From Ascarosepion bandense (lineage: Eukaryota > Mollusca > Cephalopoda > Sepiida > Sepiidae): DNA of 64,000 bases. The DNA lies in assembly GCA_037127315.1 (NCBI GenBank), contig JBBBDQ010001186.1:2609501-2673500 (forward strand). Reading direction: 5' to 3'. Of the stretch, positions 31,855 to 42,042 are shown in pieces (the stretch's first letter is position 1; each line of letters begins with the position of its first letter). A program made the translations under genes and the position numbers. Below the pieces are notes generated by a model. That model made no database searches. It saw only the letters and a list, made by a program, of their open reading frames with translations, and was not told the origin of the DNA.

Positions 31855-32240
31855 GCTAGACAATCTTCTCAAAGATGAAGAAGTGACTCGAAGCAACAGA
31901 AATGTGGTTCTACAGAAGGATGCTGAGGATACCATGGACCGAATATGTGTGCAACGACAAGGTTTTGGAGTGAATGGAAATGAAAAGGAGACTTATACTT
32001 AACATCTGAAAAAGATAGCTGAACTTTCTGGGACACGTAATGAGAAAGGAGAGCTTGGAGAATTTAATACCCACAGGACGGATAGAGAGAAAGAGGAAAG
32101 CAACGTGAGACATAAGTGAATGGCGAAGCGGGGTGGGGGGAGATATCACAAGGAAATGTATTAAGAGCAACAAAGGATAGGGGTAAGTGGAGATTCATAA
32201 TCACCTACGTCCTGAAGGGACACGATACATAAAGAAGAAG
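31855..32240 (+). mobile_element. LINE-R 3' fragment
   Basis: RTE-like C-terminal DNA, comparable with 21930-22310: AAATGTGGTTCTACAGAAGG, then GAGAAAGGAGAGCTTGGAGA, ending near CGTCCTGAAGGGACACGATA and AAGAAGAAG. No open frame of useful length remains. Confidence 0.75.
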
Positions 32241-32394
32241 AATGCATATGATGTCTCACACTTTACAAATTTTGCTATTAGATTCACAAGACCTAATTAA
32301 GTATTAATTTATTCATCCTTAAAAAAACACTTAGCGTCTTAAATTCTCCGAAGTTTTGGGTTATTGTATATGCTCTCTATATCACATACACATA

Positions 32395-32414
32395 GACATA
32401 CACACACACACACG

Positions 32415-32451
<37 letters not shown>

Positions 32452-32512
32452 CTGTGTGTGTGTGTGTGACTCTCTCTGTGTGTGTGCGTGTGTGTGTGTG
32501 AGAGAGATGTAC
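32395..32512. repeat. (CA)n(TA)n(TG)n tract
   Basis: CA units, a TA centre, then TG units give an overall inverted symmetry; a 3' GAGAG run follows. Confidence 0.9.
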
Positions 32513-32552
32513 TGGGAAAGCTTGCAAATATGGAAATAGCTTGCAAATGTTT

Positions 32553-32945
32553 CTAATGATTAATCAGGGACAGGGAATTCTGGAACAAAAGCTCCATTCC
32601 CCGAAACGCACTCAGCGAACTTTTTGCACGTTTCCGCCCTGTCACGTGATTGATGTCGGTTAAGTCATCGAGTGTACGCACACGCACACCGTGCCACTCG
32701 GTGCAAGCGTTCCCTATCTGCACCATCTTCGCTGTGTCGCCGATAAGATCGCTCAATTCCGTCTGCTCAATCAACTCAATCGAAACAGCGGCGCGAGCTG
32801 TGTCGTTGGAAACATCATTACTGTTATTCAATTCACTGAATCCATAGGAAGAAGATGCCGGGTGCATCAGCGCAAATAGATTATAACTCTCTGGGTGTGT
32901 TTCTTTTTTCTTTTTAGTCGCTAAGTTTCTAGGATACCCATTTTT
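32553..32945 (-). CDS. Unknown ORF, GC-richer, about 104-130 codons
   Basis: A minus-strand frame, open from about 32945 to the stop at 32553, with first ATG at 32867. The product is acidic to neutral and soluble-looking: SSSYGFSELNNSNDVSND, ARAAVSIELIEQTELSDLIG, AKMVQIGNACTEWHGVR and TDINHVTGRKRAKSSLSAF. No motif is recognised. Composition (GC near 50%, balanced codon use) differs from the flanks and from the LINE families. It may be an exon of a host gene, a fragment of an unfamiliar element or chance. On the opposite strand a strong pyrimidine tract followed by TTTTTAG (about 32900-32920) could be a splice acceptor, which weakens the case for the minus frame. Confidence 0.3.
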   Translation of the reverse strand, partial: KNGYPRNLATKKKKETHPESYNLFALMHPASSSYGFSELNNSNDVSNDTARAAVSIELIEQTELSDLIGDTAKMVQIGNACTEWHGVRVRTLDDLTDINHVTGRKRAKSSLSAFRGMELLFQNSLSLINH

Positions 32946-33120
32946 TTATTGTGTATATATTCCGATACAATGCAGGTATTCTCGTCTGGTTTAGGCAGCT
33001 ATGCAAAAATCGGATGACACACATGTTCTCAGTTGGACATTACCGATGTTTACCGGTAGTCATTTTATGTGATGAGTCTACAGGTAACACATTCCAGTTG
33101 ATTGATATACCACTGAAGCT

Positions 33121-33124
<4 letters not shown>

Positions 33125-33181
<57 letters not shown>
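33125..33181. repeat. (CA)n microsatellite
   Basis: An uninterrupted CA tract of about 57 bp, about 170 bp upstream of mariner 2. Confidence 0.95.
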
Positions 33182-33184
<3 letters not shown>

Positions 33185-33850
33185 GACCTTGAATATGTTC
33201 TCGATGTTTTCCAACAGATGACGTTCCCAGAACTGCGCCCGTGTAGTTTCAGATGGTAACGTATCGATAAAGAAGTAATATAAGCAAACTTGAAATTCAG
33301 TGTATGTAATTTCGCCGAAGTGTAAACAACTTTGTTTTTTATCGCGTTAAGCATGTCGGATTTCGTGTCAAAGAGAGTGTATTTGCGGAGAACTTTACTG
33401 CACTACTTTATTTACAAAAATATGCAGCTGAAGTATACAGAGTTCTTGTTGAGACTTACGGCGACCATGCTCTGTCGGAAACAACATGCAGTGTTCGGTT
33501 TAAATGCTTCAAAAATAATAATTTTGGTGTTGAAGATAAAGAACGTCCTGGAGCACCGAAAATGTTTGAAGACGAATTATTGAAGGCATTACTTCATGAA
33601 AACTCCTATCAGGTGCAAGCTGAACTTGCAAAGTCATTAGGAGTGGATCACGCAACAGTTTCGTGACGTTTGAAACCATTAGAAATAATTCAAAAGTGAG
33701 GTAATTTGGTGCCGTACGAGTTGAAGCTGAGAGACGTCGAACGACGATTTATCACGTATAAACAGCTGCTTCAACAGCAGAAAAAGTAACTTTTTACATC
33801 GTTTCATGATGGTAAAAGGATACACTACGATAACCCTAAGCGTCCACATT

Positions 33851-35590
33851 ACACCCTCGCTGGTCGCCAAGATAATTGCACAACTTGACCCACACAAAGC
33901 GAGCGGCGGTGACGGAATCCCAGTCACAGTACTGAAGAAATGTGCCCCAGAACTCACCTCTGTCCTCTCTAAACTCTATAACCTCTGCCTATCTGCTTCC
34001 TGTTTTCCTGCCTGTTGGAAGTCCTCCTGTGTAGTTCCTATATTTAAGAATTCTGGCGAACCCTCAGACTCCGCCAATTACCGTCCTATTAGTCTCCTTC
34101 CGATCTTTGGCAAAGTTTTCGAAGCCATTATCAACGCCGAGGTGATTCAGCATCTCACGGCCAACAGGCTTCTCTCTGACAAACAGTACGGGTTTCGCTT
34201 CACCAGGTCTACTGCTGATATGCTAACGACCATTACCGAGTACATATACCGGGCACTTGACAAGAATGGCGAAGCCCGAACCGTTTCCTTGGATATCTCC
34301 AAAGCGTTCGACAGGGTCTGGCATGCTGGCCTCTTGTGCAAACTGCGGAGCTACAGGATAACTGGACATCTGTTTGACCTCATCCAGTCATTTCTATCTA
34401 ACCGCACATTGAAGGTGGTATTAAATGGGCATGCCTCCCAAAACTACCATACGAACGCGAGCATACCTCAAGGTTCTATCCTAGGTCCCACGCTCTTTCT
34501 GATCTACATTAATGATCTCCCCGACGCCATTAGATCCCAAGTTGGCATGTATGCCGATGACACAACAATCTACTCTCGCATCGATCAAAAACCAGGTGTG
34601 GACGACAAAGTGAACATCGCTGCCGTACTTGAAAAGGACCTCCAGTCCTTAGTGGCCTGGGGTAGGAAATGGCTAGTAAATTTCAATGCCTCTAAAACGA
34701 AGCTGTTATCAACTAACCACCATAGACAATCGCATCTACCTCCAATAGGCATGGGACAGGCTAGCCTCCCAGAGAGTAAAATACTACGTCTCCTTGGCCT
34801 TACACTTTCGGCGGACCACAAATGGAATGACTATATCGAATCCATTGCCAAAACTGCTGCTATGAAAGTCGGTTCTCTGTGCAGGGCCCGGAAGTTTTTC
34901 CCACCTGAATCTATTCTGCACATATACAAATCTACCATCCGCCCGTGTATTGAATATTGCTGCCATATCTGGTCGGGTGCCCCTGCTGCACAAAGGAGGA
35001 TCTGTAACGTGGTTGATACTGACTTGGCAGACCGGCTGCAACCACTCTCTCACCGGCGTGATGTGGCTTCCCTGTGCCTCTTCTACAAGTACTTTCATGG
35101 CTTCTGCTCCGATGAGCTTAGATCACTGGTGCCGCCTAAGTACGAATTTACAAGAGATACTAGATTAGCAACTAGGTCCCACCCTTTTACAGTTAAACAA
35201 ATAAGATGTAACCGTAAATTCTACTCCAACAGCTTCTTTTCTCGCGCTTCCCGCCTGTGGAACTCCCTTCCACAAGTCTGCTTTCCCGACAGCTACGATC
35301 TCCAGGTGTTTAAATGTAGGGTCAATAGACACCTCCTATCATACTAACTCCCAATTATTCTCAGAACACTCTCATTTACCCAACCCTCATTCTCGGTATC
35401 CTTACCCGCCTATCACCCACCCTCTGACATTTCCTATATTTAACCATTCTCGGTATCCCTACCCGCCTATCACCCACCCTCTGACATTTCCTATATTTAA
35501 TCATCCTTTCTCCACTCTATGTAGCCCCCTGCGCAGTAGTGGCAGTGACATGCCTTGCTTGGGGTGAAACGCTTATAAAAAAAAAAGATG
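33851..35590 (+). mobile_element. LINE-A inserted in mariner 2
   Basis: A 5'-truncated LINE-A of about 1.74 kb lies between the mariner codons for NPKRPH and those for WLWGKLGHAS. It starts in the RT N-terminal region and ends in CTTGGGGTGAAACGCTTATA plus an A-run (35580-35590). The 3' UTR holds a 58-bp tandem duplication (about 35391-35505, each with CCCGCCTATCACCCACCCTC). No unambiguous target duplication was found. Confidence 0.9.
33854..35347 (+). CDS. LINE-A reverse transcriptase, open frame
   Basis: About 497 codons without a stop, ending at the natural terminator (TAA, 35345-35347). The open frame extends upstream to an ATG at 33806 that belongs to the mariner, so no native start exists. 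Order: LDPHKASGGDGIPVTVLKK, NYRPISLLPIFGKVFEAI, RSTADMLTTITEYIYRALD, LDISKAFDRVWHAGLLCKL (motif A), PQGSILGPTLFLIYINDLP (motif B), MYADDTTIYSRID (YADD), NFNASKTKLLS, LRLLGLTLSAD, SILHIYKSTIRPCIEYCCHI and a C-terminal domain with DVASLCLFYKYFHGFCS and FFSRASRLWNSLPQ. A short deletion near 34985 removes the usual LDKI segment in frame. The endonuclease is missing, so it could not move alone. It is the best-preserved RT in the window. Confidence 0.9.
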   Translation, partial: PSLVAKIIAQLDPHKASGGDGIPVTVLKKCAPELTSVLSKLYNLCLSASCFPACWKSSCVVPIFKNSGEPSDSANYRPISLLPIFGKVFEAIINAEVIQHLTANRLLSDKQYGFRFTRSTADMLTTITEYIYRALDKNGEARTVSLDISKAFDRVWHAGLLCKLRSYRITGHLFDLIQSFLSNRTLKVVLNGHASQNYHTNASIPQGSILGPTLFLIYINDLPDAIRSQVGMYADDTTIYSRIDQKPGVDDKVNIAAVLEKDLQSLVAWGRKWLVNFNASKTKLLSTNHHRQSHLPPIGMGQASLPESKILRLLGLTLSADHKWNDYIESIAKTAAMKVGSLCRARKFFPPESILHIYKSTIRPCIEYCCHIWSGAPAAQRRICNVVDTDLADRLQPLSHRRDVASLCLFYKYFHGFCSDELRSLVPPKYEFTRDTRLATRSHPFTVKQIRCNRKFYSNSFFSRASRLWNSLPQVCFPDSYDLQVFKCRVNRHLLSY

Positions 35591-36227
35591 GTTGTGGGGT
35601 AAGCTTGGTCATGCATCAACATTGGCGGCAAACCCGTGTCTCCGTAGTTCAAAGATTCTGCTTTGCATTTGGTGGGATCAGCTGGGTGTAGTATATTAGG
35701 AACTGCTCAAACCGACCGAAACCATCACAGAAGATCGCTATCGCTTACAATTGATGCGTTTGGGTTGAGCATTGAAGAAAAACGGCTGGTATACGAACAG
35801 AGACACGACAAAGTGATTTTGCAACATGGCAACGCTAGGCCTCATGCTGCAAACGGGTGAAAACCTACTTGGAAACGCTTAAATTGGAAGTCTTACTCCA
35901 CCCGACGTATTCACCAAACATTGCCCTGTCCGATTATTGCCGTGTTCCGTTTGATGACACATGGCCTGGCTGAGCAGCACTTTTATTCTTATGAAGATTC
36001 CAAAAAATGGGTTGACTCGTGGTTAGCCTAAAAAGACGTCTCGTTTTTCCGACGTGGAATTCAAGTGCTGCCAGAAAGATGGGAAAAGGTAGTGGCTAGT
36101 GATGGACAATACTTTTAGTGGCATGTTACTTACTAAGTTTTGTAAATGAAACATTACTTCCTGTTGGTAAAAAAAGAATCAACAGTAGATATTCTCACTG
36201 CGATACTATTCCCTAGTTTAGTGTTTT

Positions 36228-37307
36228 TTCATGTTGGGGAACAAATGATAGTCAAATCAGGAGAATAGGGAGGATGATCAACGAGTTCAAAGTCACAGTC
36301 GCGCTCAACAGCCATTAAATCAAAGAACTTGTGTGCTGGAGCAGTGCCCTGGTGAAAAAAATCCCTTTCATTCTTTTTTCCTGTGTATTTGATTTTAATT
36401 AGTCACTTAAGTGCCATACGTGATACACGCTTAGGATATCATGTCTCGAAAGAGATATGACTGACTGGACAGTAGCTTGCCATTGCTTTCTACGGTAGAC
36501 TGGTTGCCAGCCAAGGCTATAGAACCCAATCTGTCCTATTATTTAACCCATAACTGGAAGGAAGAGACGGATTGCCAAAGGTATTTGTGCGTAAGTGAAT
36601 CTAAGGAATTCAACTGGAAGTCGAACTCGGCTTCCCGATTTGTAGTTCAGAGTCGATATCCACTGCACCACAAAACATATCCATTGGTCTTAATAGTTTT
36701 TCGTAACTACTTCATAACTGATGGTGTGGCCTCTTTTGAAGATAATCAATAAACACAATACCTTTTTCATAAACCTTCCCCGCCCCAGAAAACTGAAGTC
36801 ATCATCTTCCATGCAGATGAAAGGACCCTGGCTGCTTTTGGAATAGATGAGAAGGTCTGTTTCCACTGGATGGGTTGTCTTTGTCTTTGCCTAAAAGTGG
36901 TGAACATAACATTCATCCTGGGTTTTGAAAGGTTGAAGAAAGTCAGCTGGATCTGCCTCAAAAAATGCCAGATCTCGCCGTGATGTGCTCAACCTGGTGC
37001 GCTTTAGATCATGTGTCAGAAGACGTGGCATCCATCTTGCAGAAAACTTAGTCGGCTTTTTCAACTCTCCCATGGGATTTATAATCAATCTCCGGTCATT
37101 TATTACCAATATTTTCTTTGTGGTTGCTGTCGAAGAACGTCTATACGTTGGGTCATCTTCAAGATTCTCCTTTCCTCCTCCTATGTTTTTTGATAAAACT
37201 GGAGAGCCATCATTTAATTTAGCAACCATGTCAGCTTGAATGATTATGGGAGCTAAAACCTATTTCCACAGGTACTTGATAACACCACGATGCCAAAATT
37301 TGTTCAT
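36228..37307 (-). pseudogene. Mariner-type transposase 3, SINE-split
   Basis: On the minus strand the ATG at 37307 starts MNKFWHRGVIKYLWK, followed by a stop and then QADMVAKLNDGSPVLSK, ENLEDDPTYRRSSTATT, INDRRLIIN, FSARWMPRLLTHDLKRTRL, FFEADPADFLQPF and TQDECYVHHF (first catalytic Asp), then MTSVFWGGEGL near 36790. After a SINE-A (36399-36682) the gene resumes as FFHQGTAPAHKFFDLMA, VERDCDFELVDHPPYSPDL, where the second catalytic Asp is lost (HQG for HQD) and the third block begins. It is a different mariner lineage from mariner 2 and is oriented towards it. Confidence 0.85.
36399..36682 (-). mobile_element. SINE-A inside mariner 3
   Basis: Minus-strand copy with internal small deletions: the CTGGGCAGAAGATTATCCCG block is shortened, and GATTGCCAAAGG lacks the usual AATACCTTTC. 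The head at 36682 reads in genome orientation CCACTGCACCACAAAACATA. A target duplication was not clear. Confidence 0.85.
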
Positions 37308-37671
37308 TTTGAAGAGAAGTCGTTACTACTTAATTTCAAAGCTTTCTTTGAATGGATAGATGTCAGTTTACCTGGAAAAAAATAAACGAAGAAGAGCAAA
37401 AATTAAAGCACGCAAAATTTTGCATCTTTAGTCTCACTTCTTCATGAAGTTAAAACATCTCCATGTTCTCTGTATTCCAAATGTCAGAAGAAAGTTTCAC
37501 TCAGACGGCAGAAAAAAAAAGTTAGTTTGTGAAACAGACTCCCGTGTGAATGCTTTCATCAATACAATCTTAACCTCATCAAGTAAAGATCAATCGTTAT
37601 CTATCAACCTTATCCTCATAATCTTCAGTAACTTCTGCTTCTTTTTTCACTCCTATTGCATCTTATTTACG
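37308..37671. other. Unassigned sequence
   Basis: No gene; an 81-codon plus-strand frame (37444-37689) runs into the SINE and is not supported. Confidence 0.5.
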
Positions 37672-37985
37672 ATCAGTCAGTCAGTTTAGTGGCATACGTG
37701 ATACACGCTTGCGCGATCATGTCTCGAAAGAGACATGAATTTCTTGTCAGAGAATTTTCCCGCAGCAGGTTGCCATTACTTTCTGCAGTAGACTGGTTGC
37801 TAACCAAAGCTATAGACACCAAATGTCCCGATATTTAACCCATAACTGAGGAAGAAGCGACGGATTCATACCTTTCCAAAGGGTATTTGTGCGTAAGTGA
37901 ATGCAACGAATTCAACTTGAATTCGAACTCGACTCTATAATTTCTTGTTCCGAGCCGATATCCAATGCAACACAACGCAAATCAT
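37672..37985 (-). mobile_element. SINE-A, full-length
   Basis: Minus-strand copy from CAGTCAGTCAGTTTAGTGGC to the head CCAATGCAACACAACGCA. All blocks are present, with scattered substitutions, and the B-box region reads GAATTCGAACTCG in genome orientation. Confidence 0.85.
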
Positions 37986-38667
37986 TTACCATAACCATTT
38001 TAAAAGTAACCCTCTACACTGAGTTGTTCTCGAGCCTATGTTAGAATCTAGCATAACAATATCCAAATGAATTACTGGCGCTGGCTGATCCTTGTATTAC
38101 TGAGACAGTAACTGCCACTTTTTACACGTGTCACTTGTCACAATATTATAAGCCACCGTCCTTTGTGGAAAATTCTTCTTATGCTAAGGCATCTATAAGT
38201 ATCATATCTAATTCGATTTTAGGGCAAGTGTCCATTGCATTTCGGTTAGAAATTTTCAAAACCCACTTGCTTTCTCCTGGTTAATCATAACCGTTTAAAA
38301 ATGATAAATAAATTTGTGATTCAAATTTGATGGAACTTTTCTGACGGTTGTGTGAACACAATGCGCCAAATCATCATGACCGAGGGTTTCGCTGTTGCAC
38401 TCAGCATAGTTGCAGTATAAAACTTAAATTAAAGCATAAAAGAGTCTGAGCAGGCGTCTGCAGCATGGATTAGCAAGCCAACCTATCAGACAGGTATACT
38501 TGGATAGGAATAACCAGCTACATATTAGTAGCTGGTGAAAGCAATGAAAGTCAGATCACTATCTTTCCAAAGAATACATGGAACATCATATAATAAATAA
38601 AAGGAAGTTGTGGGGGGTCGTGATCATCTGTCAACTGAAGTGACATGGCATTAAAAAAAATCATAAG
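37986..38667. other. Unassigned sequence
   Basis: No gene or repeat family is recognised. A 67-codon minus-strand frame (38551-38754) ends inside the next SINE and is fortuitous. Confidence 0.45.
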
Positions 38668-38928
38668 TATGTGCGTTGTGGTGCAGTTGATATCGGCTCG
38701 GAACAAGAAATGAGAGAACCGAATTCGAATTCCAGTTGAATTCGTTGCATTCAATTACGCGCAAAATAGCAAGACAGATTGAGTTCTATAGCCTTGGTTG
38801 GCAACCCGTCTACTGCAGAAAATATTAGCAAGCTATTGTGGGAAAATCTTTTGCTCAGTTAGTCATGTTTCTTTCAAGACATGATCGTTCAAGCGTGTGT
38901 TATGTATGGCACTCAACTGACTGATTCA
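38668..38928 (+). mobile_element. SINE-A with internal deletion
   Basis: Plus-strand copy, head GTGCGTTGTGGTGCAGTTGA, B-box region GAATTCGAATTCCAG. About 50 bp between CGCGCAAA and ATAGCA are missing (the CCCTTGGGAAAGG...GGGTTAA block). The tail ends CAACTGACTGATTC. Confidence 0.85.
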
Positions 38929-39024
38929 TACTAATAATATTGAATTTTCAGCCATTATTAAACTTGTGCCTAGTTTTTCTTTCAACTTACTTTTATTTAC
39001 TTTATCACTTCTTTTTTGTGCTTT

Positions 39025-39090
39025 GCCGCTCCCGGACGTGGGCAGTCATGACTCTCCACAACTTCCCGACCTTCGTAGCCTTTAGGTTCC
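39025..39090 (-). mobile_element. LINE-R 3' end relic
   Basis: CCCGGACGTGGGCAGTCATG and TCTCCACAACTTCCCGACCT parallel the 3' end of LINE-R at 39462-39510 in the same orientation. Short and diverged. Confidence 0.5.
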
Positions 39091-39437
39091 TTAGGCATGT
39101 TACACAATGCTTTCCACTGTCCACCTTTGCTTTTATTTATGTTTTTTTTATTAGTAGTTGAAGAAGGCAACAGAAAGCTACTCCACTATCTTGCCACTCT
39201 AAGAGAATCGCGTATCCGGCTATGTGTGGCCACCATACATATATATATATATATATATATGAAGAAATTTTTATTTATTAAAAAGACAGGTTTTATTACT
39301 TAAGCGTTATTCTAGTGGATACTCGTATTTAAGTAGACGCAGTGTCTGTTTATTAAACAGTATATTTATTTATTTTCATCTACCAAGCCTGAATATTTGA
39401 GAAACGGAAATTTTCTGAATATTCAGATAGGGATGAT

Positions 39438-41260
39438 CTTCTTCTATCTACCCTGTCACTTCAGGACGTAGGCGATCATGTCTTTCCACGTTTCCCTATC
39501 CCTGGTGGCTCTGAGCATGCCTTCTCCTGTTACTGCATGCAGCTCTCGCTCCATCATCCACCTGATTAGGTCCTTCATATATGTTATCTGTTGCTTTCCC
39601 CTGTCTCTTTTTCCCTCTATCTGGCCTGTTAATATCAGGTTCTCCAAGCCCTCCTTCCTCATTGCATATCCCAGAAACTTCAGCTGTCTCTTCCTGATGC
39701 TCAGTATTAACTTCCTTTTTGTTTCCATCCTTTCTAAGATCTCATCATTGCTCACATACTCGATCCATGATATTCGCAGCATCCTTCTGTAGAACCACAT
39801 TTCAGTTGCTTCAATTTTTTCCTTCATCTTTGATGATATTGTTCAGCATTCACTGCCATATTGAAGAACGGACATCACATAGCAATCCAGTACTCTCTTC
39901 CTTGTTTCTAACGAAATTGTCCTGTTTCTTAATACCTTACTTAACTTCTGGAATGCTTCCTTCGCCATACTAATTCGCCTTCGGATCTCTGTGTCGCACT
40001 TTCCGTCTTCTGTTATAACACTTCCCAGGTATTTAAATTTTTGTACCTGCTTGATTCTAGTCTCCCCGACCTGCATATTGGGTTGCTCTTTTTAATGATG
40101 ACCATGCATTCGGTTTTCTTACAGTTTATTTCTAGTCCTTTCTTGTTACTTTCTTTAGCTACCTTCTGTAGGAGGTCTTGTAGTTTCCTTTCTGTGTCTC
40201 CTATTAGCACTGCATCATCTGCGTATCTTAGGGTGTTTAAATTGTGGTCTCCGATTACGAATCCAGGCATAACTTCCAGGGTTCTCAAAATATTCTCGCT
40301 GGGTTAGTTGAACAGATCCGGTGAAAATGTCTTACGCCCCTTTATATCTTTGTATATCTGCTCAATTCATTACTCGTATGCAAGCGGTTTGCTGCCAGTA
40401 AAGATTCTTGATTATTCTCAAGTCTTTCCTAAATATGTCCAGGCTGCCGAGCATCTTCATCAATTCTTTGTGACGTATTTTGTCAAACGTCTTCGCATAA
40501 TCAATAAAGCACAGGTACAAGTCCTTCTTCATTTGTATTACCCTTTCAAAGAACATCCTAATTATAAATATGGCATTCCTTGTTCCAGTGTCTTTAACGA
40601 AACCACACTGTTCTTGTCCTATCTCTGGCCTGATTCTGCATCTCGCTCTATTTATCAAGATTCGGACGATCAGTTTTGTTATATGGCTCATTAATCTGAT
40701 GGTTTTGTGGAGTTCACACTTATTTGCTCCTGACTTCCTATGTAGTGCTATGAAGATAGACTTGCTGAGTTCATCTGGTATAACCCCACTATTATAAATA
40801 TCATTTATTATTTCTGTAATTTTCTCTATACCAAATTCTTCCAGGTATATCAGCAGCTCTATGACTATGCCGTCTGGATCAGCTGCTTTGTTTCTATTCA
40901 GTTTGGCTACTGCAAATTCCACTTCAGACTTTAATATTTCCGGTCTGTCCTCATCTTTGTGTATTATTGGTTGCTCTGTCTTGTTGTGGAAAAGATCTTT
41001 TATATATTCTTCCCATCGTTGGAGTATTTCCTCTTTCTCCAAAATGATTGTTCCATCTTTAGATTTTAGACATCCTGTTGAAGAGCAGGTTTTTTGTTCT
41101 GTCAGTTCTTTTATTTCCTTATGCATGTTTGCTTTATTATTCTTGCTCAATCTCTCTACTTCTGCACATTTGACATTGATCCATTCCTCTTTAGCCTGTC
41201 TATATTTTCTTCTTATTTTCTTGTGTAGTTCCCTGTATTCCGTTCCATGTCTTGATATCA
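39438..41260 (-). mobile_element. LINE-R (RTE-like) with 13-bp target duplication
   Basis: A 5'-truncated 1.82-kb RTE-like element flanked by AGATAGGGATGAT on both sides (39425-39437 and 41261-41273). The 3' end is at the left. Coding order on the minus strand is the N-terminal part of RT, RT core, YADD and C-terminal domain. It is the longest RTE copy in the window. Confidence 0.95.
39456..41260 (-). pseudogene. LINE-R reverse transcriptase relic
   Basis: The frame 41261-40362 (299 codons) holds HKKIRRKYRQAKEEWINV, LKSKDGTIILEKEEILQRW, LNRNKAADPDGIVIELL, SHITKLIVRILINRARC, GQEQCGFVKDTGTRNAIF and FIDYAKTFDKIRHKELMKM (motif A). A frameshift with loss of about ten bases removes QGCV after RGVR near 40350. 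The frame 40288-40013 continues with LNTLRYADDAVLIGD (YADD) and GLEINCKKTECMV; 40076-39843 with VQKFKYLGSVITEDGKCD; 39827-39456 with AEMWFYRRMLRISWIEYV-like and LGYAMRKEGLENLILTG. The order is that of RTE-clade LINEs. The upstream endonuclease is missing through truncation. Confidence 0.9.
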
Positions 41261-41397
41261 AGATAGGGATGATGGGTAGACAAAAATAAATAAATAAATA
41301 TACTGTTTAATAAATAAACGGAGCGTCTACTCAAATACGAGTATCCACCTAAAATAACATTTAAGTATATATATATATATATATATTAATCATAGCT

Positions 41398-41602
41398 TAG
41401 AACGTGTACGAACTACAAACTACTACAAAATTGTACATTTTCTTTCGATATTGAAAAAACAATGTCTCATCAGGTAATTAATAATGATGGCCATAAACGT
41501 TTATTACTATCATTATCAACTACCTGATGAGAAATTGTTCTTTCAATGTCAAAGCAAAATGTATAATTTTGTAGTAGTTTCTAGTTTGTACATGTTCTAA
41601 AG
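41398..41602. repeat. Fold-back repeat with about 90-bp arms
   Basis: Arms about 41398-41488 and 41510-41602 are inverted copies at roughly 85% identity; both contain CTACTACAAAATT and CTCATCAGGTA in matching orientation. The short spacer holds GGCCATAAACG. Sequence to the right (41590-41690) is shared with 26090-26190. Confidence 0.75.
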
Positions 41603-41739
41603 TATAATTAATAATAAATATTCATTGCTCTATCTTTATATTGAGCAGTGTTTTAAATTATTGTTTTGTAAGTTGCAATTATTGAGCGCTTTCAAATAAG
41701 TACCACGCATATATAATATATAAATAATATATGTAACAA

Positions 41740-41783
<44 letters not shown>

Positions 41784-41812
41784 TTGATATTTATAATTAT
41801 ATACATACACTC

Positions 41813-41875
<63 letters not shown>
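41740..41875. repeat. (TA)n...(CA)n(TA)n tracts
   Basis: A TA tract, a short ATATTGATATTTATAATTA bridge, then CA and TA tracts abutting SINE-C at 41876. Confidence 0.9.
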
Positions 41876-42042
41876 TCGTCCGCATCCGATTGCTTTTACC
41901 CAGAATTGAAACCTGACCGACGAATTGGCGTCAGTCGGCAATTCTACTTCTGAGCTATAGTCGCTCGGTAGAAGGAGGCAGACTTTTAGTGTATGATGTA
42001 TCATATGCTGGTAGTTAGTGCTCTAATTCATTACTGAATGAA

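Larger units (their letters stand above)
33353..36118 (+). pseudogene. Mariner-type transposase 2, split by LINE-A
   Basis: The ATG at 33353 opens MSDFVSKRVYLRRTLLHYF, a mariner N-terminus. After a frameshift come ERPGAPKMFEDELLKALL, QAELAKSLGVDHATVS and YELKLRDVERRFITYKQLL. At 33808-33843 the frame reads HDGKRIHYDNPKRPH. LINE-A DNA follows (33851-35590), and the mariner resumes with WGKLGHASTLAANP, ILLCIWWDQLGVVY, LLKPTETITEDRYRLQLMR, YEQRHDKVILQHGNARPH and VKTYLETLKLEVLLHPTYSP, ending WEKVVASDGQYF and a stop at 36116-36118. The second catalytic position reads HGN instead of HDN. DD34D mariner relic with frameshifts, dead. Confidence 0.9.
39298..41366. mobile_element. Inverted-repeat element enclosing LINE-R
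   Basis: Arms at 39298-39375 and 41288-41366 are inverted copies with roughly 85-90% identity. Both contain GGATACTCGTATTT, AGTAGACGC and TTATTAAACAGTATATTTAT. Without the RTE insertion the element would be only about 230 bp, that is, mostly arms, like a MITE or fold-back element. Both outer ends abut TA-rich tracts. A single diverged arm may lie at 59150-59215. Confidence 0.75.

Noticed and set aside
33806..33853. ATG at 33806 as the start of the LINE-A protein
   Set aside because: Those codons are mariner DNA read in another frame; the LINE begins at about 33851.
36477..36752. 91-codon ORF across SINE-A
   Set aside because: It is SINE-A antisense sequence; equivalent frames appear in other copies (15920-16153, 59419-59601, 61821-62015).
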